A stretch of 64,000 bases of DNA from Sipunculus nudus (GCA_026874595.1 CM049315.1:76396401-76460400), one strand, 5' to 3'. Numbered from the stretch's first letter, positions 35,552-47,840 are shown. Notes: generated from the sequence alone by a model not told the origin. Numbers and translations: made by a program.

Positions 35552-35806
35552 ATGGCCACTATTGCTCTTGCAGTCGAGTTCTTGCTGTCAGTCTGGCACA
35601 ATTTTGGGACGTGTTTACTCTCTGGTCTCTATAACCACTCTGCAAGCGGACCTGCCAGTCAACGTGACACGAATTGTCAAGATTTTTCCCGCTGCGATAT
35701 AGACAAGATGTTGTTTACATCGGATTTTTACGCTGCCAATAAACTTGTTTCTAATCACCACGTGTCCGTTTTCCTGGCTGCGGCTCTAGCGGTCCTAGTG
35801 GTGTAA
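35552..35806 (+). CDS. Possible small secreted or GPI-anchored peptide, 84 residues
   Basis: ATG at 35552 opens 84 codons to TAA. The N-terminus MATIALAVEFLLSVW is signal-like. The middle has two cysteines close together (NCQDFSRC) and one upstream (GTCLL). The C-terminus ends in the hydrophobic run VSVFLAAALAVLVV immediately before the stop, the shape of a GPI-anchor signal. The base composition is more balanced than its surroundings. The Kozak context is weak and no homologue is recognised, so it may be a chance frame. Confidence 0.2.
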   Translation: MATIALAVEFLLSVWHNFGTCLLSGLYNHSASGPASQRDTNCQDFSRCDIDKMLFTSDFYAANKLVSNHHVSVFLAAALAVLVV

Positions 35807-38270
35807 GAATTTCCGGATGAGCAAAAGGAACTTTAGGTTTGTTTAAACTGGGATTTGCAATTTGCAGGCTGTGTGATGATATTGGGTCACGTGACCGGGC
35901 TGTTGCAGCAGTAACATCGTAATTGTCCCATCAACTGCATGATTTAAGTGCATGTATCTGGTTTATCACACAATGTATAACCTCATCGATCCTTATGATA
36001 ATACATTATTATTTAGAAATAATAATGACCACTGGGTCACAACACCCGGTAAATTAATGTTTACTTTTGGTGATTTACTTTGAATCATATTTTTTTATGT
36101 TTCACGTGAATTAGACATTATATCATATATAATAATTGGTTTGCGGTTTGACTGAAGAGGCATAGCATATACAGTTGAGCCGTTCCCGCGCCACTTAGCG
36201 ATTGTATTTCTCAACATATAATCCTGTTTGTATTAGGGCTAATATCAGACGATATAAATATAAAGGTGTATTTATAAGCTCTTACGGAGAGGGCTTCCTG
36301 AGCCACTCATTAGTGCCCCCCCCCCCCCCTTGTACTCCTCAAAGCTTAACCACTCAGATTTTTTTTAAGACTTTCTTTTTTCTTCTTTTTATCTTTTTTT
36401 CATGCCCTTTTCTATGATGTCTCAGAATAGTGTCCTCATTTTGTTCCAACAATAATTTTCATCATTGACATCATAGACCATATGTGCAATGAATTTTACA
36501 GACAAAAAACAACAAGTGATTTTATAACATATACATACATACAGGCACCTTTTTTCTTCTTACGCGTGGGTACCGTGGGGGCATTATTTGGGTTCATGAC
36601 TATAGATATTCCAATTAAAATCAAATCTTTATCTCGGATAGATTGTATTAGATTATTGTATTAGATTTTATTATGAGATATAACGGAAGAATGTCCAAAC
36701 CGAATACAGGGGCGGTCCTAAATGATATTTAGAGGGTTAACCATTTACACTAAGGACATGTACTCTAACTAGAAATCTTCATTCTAAGGATTGCAAACCT
36801 CTGCCATGCGGACACCCTGTTGTAGGATGCTCCCAAAACCGTGTTACCCTTCACTTTATTTGGCCCATCTTCCCAGTGACAGTCATGTATGACTGACATA
36901 AATATGTGTGTTTATCTTGATGACGTTCCTGAACTCGGATTATGTGCCCGATTCACACCAACATCTAGTCGATTCTCAAGTGACCCCATCCCGAAATATC
37001 CTAAATTATCACTAGATTCTATTGTATCTTAAATACAATACAATACGCTATTGGAATGAACTTTAGACCCAGGTTACGGGAATGTGGCGACATCTAGCAT
37101 ATCATATGGGTACTAAATTGAGTGAAATTATCTGTGCAACACTTCTGATGTCGTCATGGAAATTAGTTAAATAAAATACGTGTCTATGGCCATATTGTCT
37201 CCTCCTGTCATCATGGGTCTCGTCGCCTCCTGATTTTAAATCCGTTTCCATCCTGGGAAAGAATATTATCGATTTTGTTCATGACCGCGTGAGTTATATG
37301 TTCTGAACAACACACAAACATACGAACACACGAACGGGGATAAACGCATACTTTCCTGGTGGAGGCAAAACGGTCTCTACTTCGAATACGGAGGGATAGT
37401 TTTAAACACTGCAAAAAGGGTAATTGACAATTTCTCTCAATAGGAAAGTATCTTCCTAAATTTGCTTATATATTTTGAAACCTATTTGCAGAGAACATTT
37501 TTCTACAGTTTACCAAATGCTGATTAGAGAAATAATATAAGTTCAAATGCATTTGTCAAACTTATTTCAATAAAATATGTAAAAAAATACTAATTTTTCC
37601 ATTAATGGTGTGCAAAAAATCGATCATATCAATGATTGCTCGTTTTCTTTCAAAACCGATTTAATACGTGGCATTTTCTCACAATCGATCGCAGATTGAT
37701 CGATGTATGTGCAAACAACATTGTCATATTATCAAGAAAAATAGTTTAATCCTCTGAGAGATATGAGACACACACTGGTGCACAGCAATTAACTGGATTT
37801 TGTGCAGTAGTGCCTTTCGTCCCTCTAACTTTAGAGAGTCTACGACCAACGTACTAGCGTCAGAGTGTCACGAGGACCGCACTTTAAGGCTCTATGAGGC
37901 TGCATACATTTTCCTCATTTTTCACGTCTCATACCCTACTAGTAAAAAAATTGGACTGTTCCCCATCACAAAAGAAATATATCCCAAACATCTTTGCATT
38001 AAAATATCCAGGACTTGTAACATTTATTTAAAAAACGGAGTCTCGAAAAGGTCATGGAATGTTTAAATTATGCAAACTGATGGTAGTTTTGTCCCACCAA
38101 ACACACCCATTCGCATGTGTCTCATTATTAAAGCACCAACTTATATTGATATTAATGTTATTCAGGTTCAAAGCCAGCACAAACAGAAACGACACAAGCA
38201 AAGATATTAAAAGCATGTAATACAATAAAAGACAAAATGTAGGAAAAAACTTTATTTAATATTTAATACT
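35806..38270. other. No gene seen
   Basis: AT-rich intergenic sequence between the CTLD cluster and the TRPV-like gene. It contains one poly-C run (36316-36329) and a partial family-A repeat (37245-37370, minus strand). Open frames here lack splice context. Confidence 0.4.
37245..37370 (-). repeat. Dispersed repeat family A, copy 2 (partial)
   Basis: The minus strand reads GCCTCCACCAGGAAAGTATG, then CCCCGTTCGTGTGTTCG and AACTCACGCGGTCATGAACA. Same block order as the full copies but lacking the GATCCGG-type end. Confidence 0.55.
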
Positions 38271-38301
38271 GCGCGGGTTACATGTAACTCTATTAATACA
38301 C

Positions 38302-38304
<3 letters not shown>

Positions 38305-38358
<54 letters not shown>

Positions 38359-38372
38359 CATATACATATATA
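38305..38372. repeat. (TA)n microsatellite
   Basis: Long TA tract with minor TTTATATACA interruptions downstream of the TRPV-like gene. Confidence 0.9.
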
Positions 38373-38671
38373 TCGGATCAGTTACAATGACAGCGCTGTA
38401 CTTAGCACAAGCGGGCAGTGAGAACTTATTCTATAAATTAGGATGATCGGTTATACACAATCACGTCGTTTGAATACACTGAAGTAGAAACAACCACTGT
38501 TTAAACTTAATTAAATATTTTCATTGTGTAACCATTATAACAATAACAAGTACTGAGGCAGGATTTAATCATTGCGGTGTTACCGTACAGTAGTTCCCTG
38601 TTGCTCAATGGAAGATGAACTGATTAGGCACGCTGTAATGTTAAGCAGCCTGAGGAAAGTCCCTGATAGTA

Positions 38672-38774
38672 CAGTCACACCATGAAATAACGACCACCAA
38701 TGGGACCTCGATAACGTAGTCGTAATTACGATGTAGTCGTTAGGAGAGGTGGTCGTTGAGAATGGTTTTATTTT
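38672..38774. mobile_element. About 100-bp foldback MITE
   Basis: The left arm ACACCATGAAATAACGACCA and the right arm, reverse complemented, AACCATTCTCAACGACCACC pair over most of their length. The inner part (GTAGTCGTAATTACGA) is also self-complementary. The CAGT at 38672 is a plausible end. No coding sequence. Confidence 0.5.
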
Positions 38775-38995
38775 AGGTGTTTAAGAACACTTTGTGAATA
38801 ATTCTCCTCATCCTTTCGTAAAATATAATTAATTTATAAAACATATAACAATTTACCCGTCCTCTGGAGTATATATTATTTTGCTGAAAATGTGCTAATT
38901 ATAATTTCATCACCAGCGTGTATAAAGGGGAAGGCCTAGCCTGTAACTTCATTTTATCTCTTTTCATAAACCCTTAACTTTCTTCGCTGTAATAC

Positions 38996-39001
38996 TTTAT
39001 T
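38996..39001 (-). terminator. Candidate polyadenylation signal of the TRPV-like gene
   Basis: AATAAA on the minus strand, about 585 bp after the stop codon. Position and orientation fit, but no cleavage evidence is available. Confidence 0.3.
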
Positions 39002-39583
39002 TCGTTCAGATCTAAATTTAGCGGCACGTTTGCCCTCTCAATGACTAAAAAGGCTCTACCAAAATGTCCGAGTGACACTACATGCTATATCGAAAACTGC
39101 GCCGAAAATCTGAATAAGGATGCGCGTTGTTTCAACAGGGTACACCCGCTTACACATTTCGCGTCACTTGGTATATACCTCAATTACCGCTAAATTTTTT
39201 TATATGGAAGTAAAACCCACTATGTGCAAAAATATTCTTTTCCAGCACAAAGCTTAATATTCTTGCATATTTGTTAAATATCTGATCCCATACAATCATG
39301 CCATCAAATATTATGTGAATGGCAGCCATGTCATTCGAGACACAGGTAACAACTTCGGTTACAACAGAGATGGGATTCAGGCTTTTTCGTATTTTCTGAG
39401 TTAATCCCTGAGTGATGGCCTTATATAAGGATTACCGGCTATGTACGTTGAGATAGTATGGACAGTAATTACATTAGAGTTTTCGACATAAGAATCATGA
39501 TTCAAGAAGGCTCTTTGTAAAGGTCCATTTAATTAGTCCATTCTCAACGTGTGGTGTTTTCACGTGTTATTTAACCTAAAAGT

Positions 39584-42100
39584 TTACAGTTTACACAGAT
39601 AGACTTTCCGCCATATATGTGATCCGTCTTTTCTCTGTATTTTATAGAGTTTAGTGAGTCTCGCTGTAGAAAAGAGCTGGAGGATTCCGGGAAGGGTCTG
39701 CTCGATCAAGTGGATGTTGTAACTTCTCACCTTCTTCCATAGCAACTCCGGATGTTCCGTAAGCTCCGTGTACGTGTTGGTCATGCTGGCTATCAACATG
39801 TTCAGCAAAAGTATCGTGGTCATAGTCACGTAGCCAATAAACAACGCCACGTTAATACCGTACGTGCTAAAGCTGTACTTGTCGCGGTTCAACAAATCAT
39901 CGACCTCAACCAGTCCAAGCATCAACCTGAACAAAGTGAACATGGCGTCTCCCAAATCCGAAAACCCTTCCGCCGGAACCTCTATATACTCCATGTTGGC
40001 CACAAATGCGGACGCAAATGCCAGGGTGATGAACATATAAGTGATGGTGAACACTAGCAAATCACGCACGAGAAGTCGTTCTACCATGACAGCGAAAAAC
40101 GCGGTCTGTCGGAAAGCCTGCATGAAGAAGAGCATAAAAGACCATCCTACCAGGACAGCTATCATTAGAAAGATGTTCTGGAGAGGGTCTACCGCAAGTC
40201 GCAAAACCATCCACAAATAAACATTGGCCGCGTAAGCTATCATCATTACGAACAGAGCCATGCGTCTCCAAAAATTGAAATATTTCCTCGCGCCACCTTT
40301 CCGTCGACGAAGAAATTTGAATATAGACCATAAACCTGCGGTTCCCGACATCAACATTACTGTGGCACCGATCACACATAGTATGTCAAGCAAAGAGAAC
40401 TCGCTCCGTGTTATGTACGACTGTAGAGATACGTTACTAAACTGAGACTCATTCCGAGCCTCGACTACTGTACTCAGATTACACGACATGATGATCATGT
40501 ACGCGAAATAGCACGCAGCGATTATGACGTAATACATGAAGTATGATGCCCATTTCTTGTCCAGAATATGATCAATTAACGGTACTTCTAAACACTGCAA
40601 AGTTTTGTCATTCTCTGACGTCACAAGCATCTCGATGACGGAAGGTGCGTCACGATACTGGGTCAACACAGGGTCAAGGTCACTGACATTGTAATACGCA
40701 ACATCAGTCGGACCGAACCGTGCGACTGTGAATTTGTACACATGTTCTGTGTTCAGGATTTTTTCAACTATGGATCGTGATCCACAACGAACAGCGAGCC
40801 CTAGGGCGTTGAGGTTGTTACGGGTCCTTTGGCTTAGGAGATGAACTCGACTTTCCATGGAAACAAACGGACCCGTCGCTTTGCTAGATCGGCGCCACCA
40901 GGCAGCAGCACTGTTCATCAAGATGTCGTACATTTCGGACGCCTCATTGGGCCTGTCGATTGACATCATTACGATACAGTGGACTGCCGTGTAGCCATCT
41001 GTGTCGACATAATCCAGGTCTGCGCCTTTTTCAATCAAATACTTCACGATCTCTGGATTTCCAGTCCACACAGCCAGCGCCAGAGGGGATCTGGCACTCT
41101 GTATGTACTTCATCATATCCTTGCCCGTCAGCTCAGTATGCATCATCAGTTTTCTATTAAACGAGTCCGGCAAGCTGTTCATGCACTTTCTGACCAGATC
41201 CACGTCCTTTTGAACTATAGCCATGTGAAGACAGGTGGAGCCACGGTAGTCCTTGTGTTCCACGGTTTTCATGATCATTTCAGTTTGTTTTGTTTCTAGC
41301 AGTAACTGTGCAACGTCCCGACTCCGGTTCCACATCGCAACTTGTAATGGCGTCAGCTTTGCCGGATCGCAAATCTTCGCAATATTCTCATTCCCGACAA
41401 CTTTTTGAAGAACTAGAAATCTCTGCACAAAATTCTTCTTGCTCACATACATGAGTTCCTTTGCGATGGCATCCGGTAGACACTCTCCTTTCGTTTCCCC
41501 TGTTTCAAGTTTTTCTCTGATTTTCTGTTCGTATTCATGTCTCAAGGTTTCATCGTTTGCGATATCGTTGCCATCACCGAACAGGGACATGTCTTCATGG
41601 TATCCGTAATCATCGATCAAATCGGCCTCAGCTGAGAGATATGGCTCCCATTTTTTCGAGGAAGTCAGAAACTGGTCTCTCAAGGCACTCCCGAACCTTC
41701 CCAAAACAACGAACAGGAGCCCACAGAAGCAATCAGCCAGCAAGCATGGCGCGTTAATCAGCATATTCCAAAGTTCGTTCAACCAGAAGCAAAATCGTTC
41801 CCTCAAAGAAAGTGGTCCAAAGAGTTTCACCTCCTCCGCGTGGATGCCCCCCGTACCTTTGTGCACACACGGTCCCAGGCAGCAGGAGTATGAGCCAAAA
41901 ACAATTCTGTCAAAATCACCTTCTTCTTTTTGCTGAGGCGTGATACTGGGACTAGGCGGGTGACCATCTGACACGGCGGCAGGTGGCGCTGATGTGGTGT
42001 CCTCGGCCCCTGACGGCTGGATCACCACGACCTCGTCCTCACCCCTGTCAATCATCGGGATGACCTCGGGGTCGACTTCCGGTGAGTCCGGCGTAGCCAT
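39584..42100 (-). CDS. TRPV-like cation channel, intronless coding region, 838 residues
   Basis: The predicted channel subunit has, in order: an acidic, proline-rich N-terminus (1-60); a cysteine cluster YSCCLGPC (about 71-78) and a hydrophobic stretch near 117-135; ankyrin repeats over about 245-450 (LTPLQVAMWNRS, STCLHMAIVQKD, SPLALAVWTGNPEIVKYLIE, LNALGLAVRCGS); S1 about 517-539, S2 567-597, S3 611-635, S4 641-661, S5 679-702; pore loop FSDLGDAMFTLFRLMLGLVE (713-732); S6 745-775 (LLLNMLIASM); and a TRP-box-like WKKVRSYN. The C-terminus is short, about 60 residues after S6. The pore loop and NMLIA S6 end place it in the TRPV group. The start ATG has an ideal context (ACACCATGG). An acceptor-like TTGTTTCAG at 42131 suggests a 5' UTR intron, with a possible donor at 42659. 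Plasma-membrane cation permeation, probably sensory, is inferred from the family. Confidence 0.92.
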   Translation of the reverse strand: MATPDSPEVDPEVIPMIDRGEDEVVVIQPSGAEDTTSAPPAAVSDGHPPSPSITPQQKEEGDFDRIVFGSYSCCLGPCVHKGTGGIHAEEVKLFGPLSLRERFCFWLNELWNMLINAPCLLADCFCGLLFVVLGRFGSALRDQFLTSSKKWEPYLSAEADLIDDYGYHEDMSLFGDGNDIANDETLRHEYEQKIREKLETGETKGECLPDAIAKELMYVSKKNFVQRFLVLQKVVGNENIAKICDPAKLTPLQVAMWNRSRDVAQLLLETKQTEMIMKTVEHKDYRGSTCLHMAIVQKDVDLVRKCMNSLPDSFNRKLMMHTELTGKDMMKYIQSARSPLALAVWTGNPEIVKYLIEKGADLDYVDTDGYTAVHCIVMMSIDRPNEASEMYDILMNSAAAWWRRSSKATGPFVSMESRVHLLSQRTRNNLNALGLAVRCGSRSIVEKILNTEHVYKFTVARFGPTDVAYYNVSDLDPVLTQYRDAPSVIEMLVTSENDKTLQCLEVPLIDHILDKKWASYFMYYVIIAACYFAYMIIMSCNLSTVVEARNESQFSNVSLQSYITRSEFSLLDILCVIGATVMLMSGTAGLWSIFKFLRRRKGGARKYFNFWRRMALFVMMIAYAANVYLWMVLRLAVDPLQNIFLMIAVLVGWSFMLFFMQAFRQTAFFAVMVERLLVRDLLVFTITYMFITLAFASAFVANMEYIEVPAEGFSDLGDAMFTLFRLMLGLVEVDDLLNRDKYSFSTYGINVALFIGYVTMTTILLLNMLIASMTNTYTELTEHPELLWKKVRSYNIHLIEQTLPGILQLFSTARLTKLYKIQRKDGSHIWRKVYLCKL

Positions 42101-42130
42101 GGTGTCTGGTGATGGTTTTTCTCCACAGTC

Positions 42131-42660
42131 ACTGAAACAACAAATTACATAGATACTGTCAATTACTATATGGATATATGTATATATACCAACTGGAATG
42201 AGCAGTAATTATCTGGTTATCATACAAAATATAGATTATTATATTTATATATTATTGAGTAATTCATCAATATGAAAAATGTAATATTAACATTTGTTTT
42301 ACTGTGTTAATTAAATTCTTTTTGCGCTATTCTGCTCCACAACGGTTGTATTTTATCATTTAGTCCGTACGGATATTCTGGTATGTTGTATATTTGCTAT
42401 AAATCAGTAGTCCATGGTCTTGACAACAGGAGGATTTCTATCTCAAATTAATTAGGAAGTTGATGAATAACTCAAATGTTAATTAAATTTTTGTTTGGAA
42501 AACTTGTGTCCTGTAAATAAAGCAAGCGTCACACCATATTCTCCTACTGGCACTGTGTAGCGTTCACGCGGTTCTTAACAGTTTCTGACAGAGCTCCCTG
42601 TGTATATGCTCAGCGTTTAAGTGATAAACACCGATAATGTATAAACTAACAGGCCTCACC
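42131..42660 (-). other. Possible 5' UTR intron of the TRPV-like gene
   Basis: On the minus strand, GGAAGCCAAG is followed by donor GTGAGG (42659), and TTGTTGTTTCAG forms an acceptor (ending at 42131) 30 bp before the start codon. The frame upstream of the ATG is open back to this acceptor, so a coding upstream exon cannot be excluded, but the ATG context favours a noncoding one. Confidence 0.35.
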
Positions 42661-42699
42661 TTGGCTTCCACACTAAAGTGAAGTGACAATATCTGATAT

Positions 42700-44680
42700 G
42701 TTGAGCACGAAAAGGCTCTGCGTGCCCACGATGCAGCTGTCTGTCTATTTTCAGTATAATCCTTATTATTTTACTAACACTGTCAGGAAAGGATACTTTA
42801 ACCGGATGCAAATTATACAGAGCCCGTATTTACACAGCAAACATCAAGAGGAAACAATAGCTAGTATATGGTGACACTAACGTTTTAAATTCGCGTAGTG
42901 TTGTTACATTGCTTCCCCTAGTAGAGCTACAGTCAGATACCTCTGGGAATAACCTTCCTCGGTCATGACACGGGTTGAATTATAACCATATGCATGCCAA
43001 TCATACCGCCTTGCAACCGTCCAATATGTCACCGTCCACTGCGCTACCACTGACCAAGCTGACAGTTGAAGGCCATTGCCACGTTGATGTGGACAGTCGC
43101 ACCTTAGCACCGAGCACGGGTTGATTAAGAAGGGACGTGGGAGGCGCACAACTCCCTTATCTTTTTTTAAATAGTATAATAAAGTATATAATAATACAAT
43201 AAACCCGTAATACCAATATACAGCAATTTTGCGTCACGTACAGTTTTCTTCCCTGTTCTAGCATGCAGAATTATGCATTAAAGGTGCTCATTCACCTACC
43301 TTTTGATAAAGAATTTGTGATATCTGGCTTCCTCTGTGTATTTATTTAAAATCTTAGGTTAACTTTGGTTGTGCAAAGTTCTTAAAACGCCTTCGTGAAC
43401 CACATCACAACTTAAATGCTGAAGTCAAATTTGAAGAAACTAAAGTCGTAAAAATGAAAACACTTATGCATGATAAAACCTAACCAGGTTAGGGAACCCA
43501 AAATGATACACTCACGAATTCGAGGTGGATAAGCGTTACGGTTTCTGGGATATCGCGTCGCATGCAAATGAATTGTTTTCGGACTGACGGACGGGGAAAT
43601 AGACGGACGGACAGACCTTAGAACTAATCACTATATAAACAGTGTCCGCTTAGGCAATGATAATGAAATGAACACTTTGGAAGAGGGGATGTCTAATGAT
43701 TGAATGGTAAGCCTGGGCTATGACCATTAATATGCACGAACTGTCACTAGTAATATTAAGAGGGGACAGAACGGTAATGAACGTACAAACCGCCCGGCCA
43801 GCGAGGCAGGGATGAGCTTACACGTGGGCAGTGAGATCTTAGCGTAGCAGAAACCCTGACCCATTAATATAATGAACAGGTGTCCGGCTTAATAGGCGGA
43901 CTTGGTTATAGTCTGTGTGGATGTAAACCTCCTCCCTGCATTCATGTCCCATCAATATGCGACTTCGAAGTCTATATTTAGAACTGTACATTTTATAAGC
44001 GTGAACGACCAGCTTAGCATTTTACATATAGGGTATAAATATGAACACCCGGACCAACATACAGATTACTGGGAACGATAATAGGTAAATAAACATTTGC
44101 AGTAATGTGTATTATCTCACGCGTTTTCTTCATTTTGACTGAAAAAACATTTCCCAGAAATAAGAATACGTTGTTATGGTGACATGTGTTTGTTTACCAT
44201 AAGTTATTTCATGACAGGATATCGCATAACAAGACTTATTGACCAGAGATCCGAACTCATGCGTGACGACTTTCTAATAATAAGAAGAAAATTAAAAAAA
44301 CACCGGTTAGAAGCTAAAAAAATGATTTATGTGTGTGCGCGGCAAGATTACCAGATTGCGTGCGCGCTATGATTATATGTTTTGCGCCACTGTTCGCGAT
44401 CGGTGCAAGTTTTTTTTTTCAATTGTGTGCAGGAGTACACAAACTTTGTTTAGAATGAAATGGTGGCAGATACTCTAATATGTTAAGAAATAACACTATA
44501 CATCATGTATATTTAACGTACCTTGATGTGAATATCCCTTTAAATAACACACTTATATAATCAGAAGTTTATAACGATGAGCCACAGTTGATATAGCCCA
44601 TAGATAAACACGTACTATTGTGAAGTCATTTTGGTATCATGGGGTCTGACACACTATTATTATAAACAATATATATTATA
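42700..44680. other. No gene seen; presumed upstream region of the TRPV-like gene
   Basis: Mixed-composition sequence with short purine-rich repeats (GGACGGACGG near 43590). Open frames of up to about 80 codons were examined and lack support. The promoter probably lies here but no element could be singled out. Confidence 0.3.
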
Positions 44681-44684
44681 TCAT

Positions 44685-44925
44685 TGCCTCCGCCGGGAAG
44701 GTATACGCTCATCCCCGTTCGTGTGTTTGTGTGTGTGTGATTGATCACCACATAAATCGCGCAATCTTGGAAGGAATATCATGAATTTTCATGGCATTAC
44801 AGGAAGCGTCAAAAGAAGATTCCATTAGATTTTAGTGTGGATCCGGCATATAATCCGGATACAGGAGCGTCATCAAGGACTATTCACAAATGGAAAATTA
44901 CTTATGCACGAATGAATCTGGCCCT
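44685..44925 (+). repeat. Dispersed repeat family A, copy 3
   Basis: It begins GCCTCCGCCGGGAAGGTATA, continues with a CGTTCGTGTGTTTGTG block, GCGCAATC and ATGAATTTTCATGG, then TTTAGTGTGGATCCGGCATA and ATAATCCGGAT, and ends CTATTCACAAA. A full-length member. Confidence 0.65.
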
Positions 44926-45273
44926 AATATGTGAATATTGCGGAGGCTTGCATAACATTATTATACATATCTACATGGAAAGCGATAACATATAGCTGTG
45001 AAGACGTATGATTTCTATTATAAATGGCACAGGCTGGAATAAACGTAAGACCGTTCAACTGAATATCCCACCTACATGTAAAAGAGCACACGTGTATATA
45101 TTTATGTTTACGTTGGTGCGATATTTTTAGGTTTGTACAAGGACAGACTTGGGTGCGGAAAGGCAAGCACTAAGACACGGTAATACTACAAAACCCATCT
45201 TAGAGGCACTATAGGGGTCACGGACGCTATGTTCTATTTGTGTTGGCAGGGTAGCTTTCTCCTTTTCAAAGAA

Positions 45274-45276
<3 letters not shown>

Positions 45277-45336
<60 letters not shown>
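45277..45336. repeat. (TA)n microsatellite
   Basis: About 29 uninterrupted TA units. Open frames across it are artefacts. Confidence 0.95.
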
Positions 45337-45340
<4 letters not shown>

Positions 45341-45973
45341 CATACATGTAACATAGATAAAAACTAAAATGGTACGTTTGTTTAAGTAAATACATTTTAT
45401 GAGACCTGCACAGTGTTTTTATTTCATGAACTTGCAGCATGAAATCATATCTTTTTAGGTTAACAATACTTATGTTTTTAATTTTTTCGTGCGTGTATAT
45501 ATATAGATATAATGTGGGAAATAGTTTTAATTAATTAATTAATTAATCCCGGCCGAGAGAGCCAAAAAACAAACCAGTATAAACTAAACTGTTAACAGAG
45601 AGGAATGCGTACACGATGCAAATAGGATAACTAAACAGAGTAAGGTGCATATATTCAGGATTTGATCAGGCAGAAAACTATGTAGTGTGTATATGCAGGG
45701 GGAAGCCAAGTGCATAATGGAAAACAGAAACGGTCTTTTGTGCAGGCTTGTCCGCGTAACGCATCCCGACTCTACGTTCTTGTGAGGTTCCGCACCATGC
45801 AGACGTTTCCCCGCCTACCGACGTACTTCAAACACTGAGGACACACTTAGGCGCATAGTTGCCTGTGTTATAAACAAATGTCATTCTACCTCACATTGGT
45901 GCTTACGTATTTGAAAAAAAAGTTAAAAAACGGAGCTAGGATAGACGAAAGGGATTTTATAACGCATGTGTCC

Positions 45974-45978
<5 letters not shown>

Positions 45979-46017
<39 letters not shown>
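45979..46017. repeat. (GA)n microsatellite
   Basis: About 19 AG units. The flanks show no gene. Confidence 0.95.
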
Positions 46018-46022
<5 letters not shown>

Positions 46023-46269
46023 AGGTTTATTGCATATAACTTTTATCACACAATAACCGAAATATTAAATTATCTTTTAAACATACACATTAATTCGATT
46101 TTATATGTTATTACTTGATAACTTGCTTTTTATTTGTACTACTCCCATTTTCAACCCCCCCCCCCCTTTAACCACACGCACACACATACACAGATGACAG
46201 ACATGCAGAGGGGACGTAGAGTACAATTAATATTAATAAGTGGTATGGGTGACTAGAAAGTCTGCTTAC

Positions 46270-46503
46270 CTTAAAATTTTAAACTGTTTTCTCAATTCAC
46301 AATGGTTACAGAAACATCACTGTGTATTCAGATTTTTGTGTCGGTTCCGCAGTTTCCACCACTAAGATAGGGCAGCACGCTTCCCTATCTGCCGGATTCA
46401 CCAGAAGCACTGATTGACCTCGTTGCCTTGACATCACACGGCACGCCGGAGATGCCTTGCGTAGCTTCATCTGATGCGCAGCCCTACACCTACTGATGTT
46501 CAT
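46270..46503 (-). other. Exon-like block with a 65-codon ORF and splice donor
   Basis: The minus strand has ATG at 46503-46501 and 65 codons (MNISRCRAAHQMKLRKAS at the start, SEYTVMFL at the end) to a stop at about 46306, then a good donor GTAAGC at 46269. The block is GC-richer than its surroundings. It lies 4.2 kb upstream of the TRPV-like gene on the same strand, so it could be a distal 5' exon carrying an upstream ORF, or part of a noncoding transcript. No homology recognised. Confidence 0.2.
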
Positions 46504-47559
46504 TCCTGCTGTACTGTAAATCCAGCAATAAATATGACGCTCTACTTAGCCCCAGCCATTCTAAATACTATTCCATGGCTCTGTTAATGTATGCGAGGTG
46601 AATCTAGGTCATGCATAAGCAGCACGTTTAGAAAGCGGGTCAGTTTCTTAAGTGCTCGCCAGTCATTTTAATTATTGTAGTGTCCGCCAGGCGTCAACAG
46701 CGGTCGTTACATTTATCACACGCGATCTACAGACTGCAAAATTAGCTCACCAAATTTTAGTTTTTTTACAGCTATAATCATCATGTAACTTGCATGTTTA
46801 TTTAAACTATAGGAATCCATTTATATTGTATATTGTGTATAATTGTATTTTCAGTATCTTGGTAGGTATATGATCAGTCAAAATTTCAAAATCAGAATTT
46901 TACAACAACTAAAAATAATCCAGGGTAGGGCTTGACTTCAGGACCAATAATCAGTTTGAATGAAATAAATCTGATTACTAAGAACCAAGTTATTGCATGT
47001 TTTCTGTTTCAGAGAATGAACCATATGTGACCCTACTTTCCAGGAACCTTGTGACCACCAGCCAGTCCAGGCAGGCAGCTAATTAGTGAGGGGGCGTGTC
47101 CGTGTCAGTTAATTAGGGGGGAGGGGTGTGTCCTGGTGTCCACTATGTAGGGTGACTGTCAGGCACAGCTGTCAATACTTTATTTATGATTTAACTTTTA
47201 ATAATAATTCTTACATGTCAAAATGGACAGGAAAACTACATAAAATATGTCTCAAGTCGAAGAAACAGCATACTTTTTATTATAAATTTATTTACTCCGT
47301 ACAACAAAAACACAATACACAAAATTTTGTTGGAATGGAGGGAATCAAATTTAAACTGTCTATACTATTTAAATAAATAAAATATATTAAATATTTTTGT
47401 ATTAAAAGGTAGAGAAATATATGCTTGTTCTCTGCTTACAATATATATGCAGATGCTTGAAGAAACCACCATACTGCTCTGTACTACTCTAAACTTATAA
47501 AATATCACAGAATTTTATCACATTTTTATCGATTGTTATAAATTGCTATGAAAATATCA

Positions 47560-47840
47560 AATACCAAATATCACATGTAATATCACATTTGTCTTCCAGA
47601 ATATATAAACAAAAACATGGTAGTGTACATATGTTTAAGAAATGTTTTTTGGAAAAATGACAGACAGGAATACTATTAATCAGTATCAAATGTCATATGT
47701 AATATCACATTTGTCTTCCAGATAATATTTTGTACAAAAACATGGTAGCGTACATATGTTTTAGAAAATCACAGACAGGAGTTATATTTATGAATATCAA
47801 ATATCACATGTAATATCACATTTATCTTCCAAAAAGGTTG
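47560..47840. repeat. Tandem repeat, unit about 115-120 bp, 2-3 copies
   Basis: TGTAATATCACATTTGTCTT followed by CCAGA and an ACAAAAACATGGTAG block recurs at about 47576 and 47697, with a truncated third copy at 47809. Confidence 0.75.

Noticed and set aside
39752-41757. Plus-strand and second minus-strand frames inside 39.6-42.1 kb
   Set aside because: They are shadow frames of the long TRPV-like coding region.
42904-43149. 81-codon minus-strand frame with GC-rich start
   Set aside because: It begins with GTG rather than ATG, and has no splice context or recognised motif.
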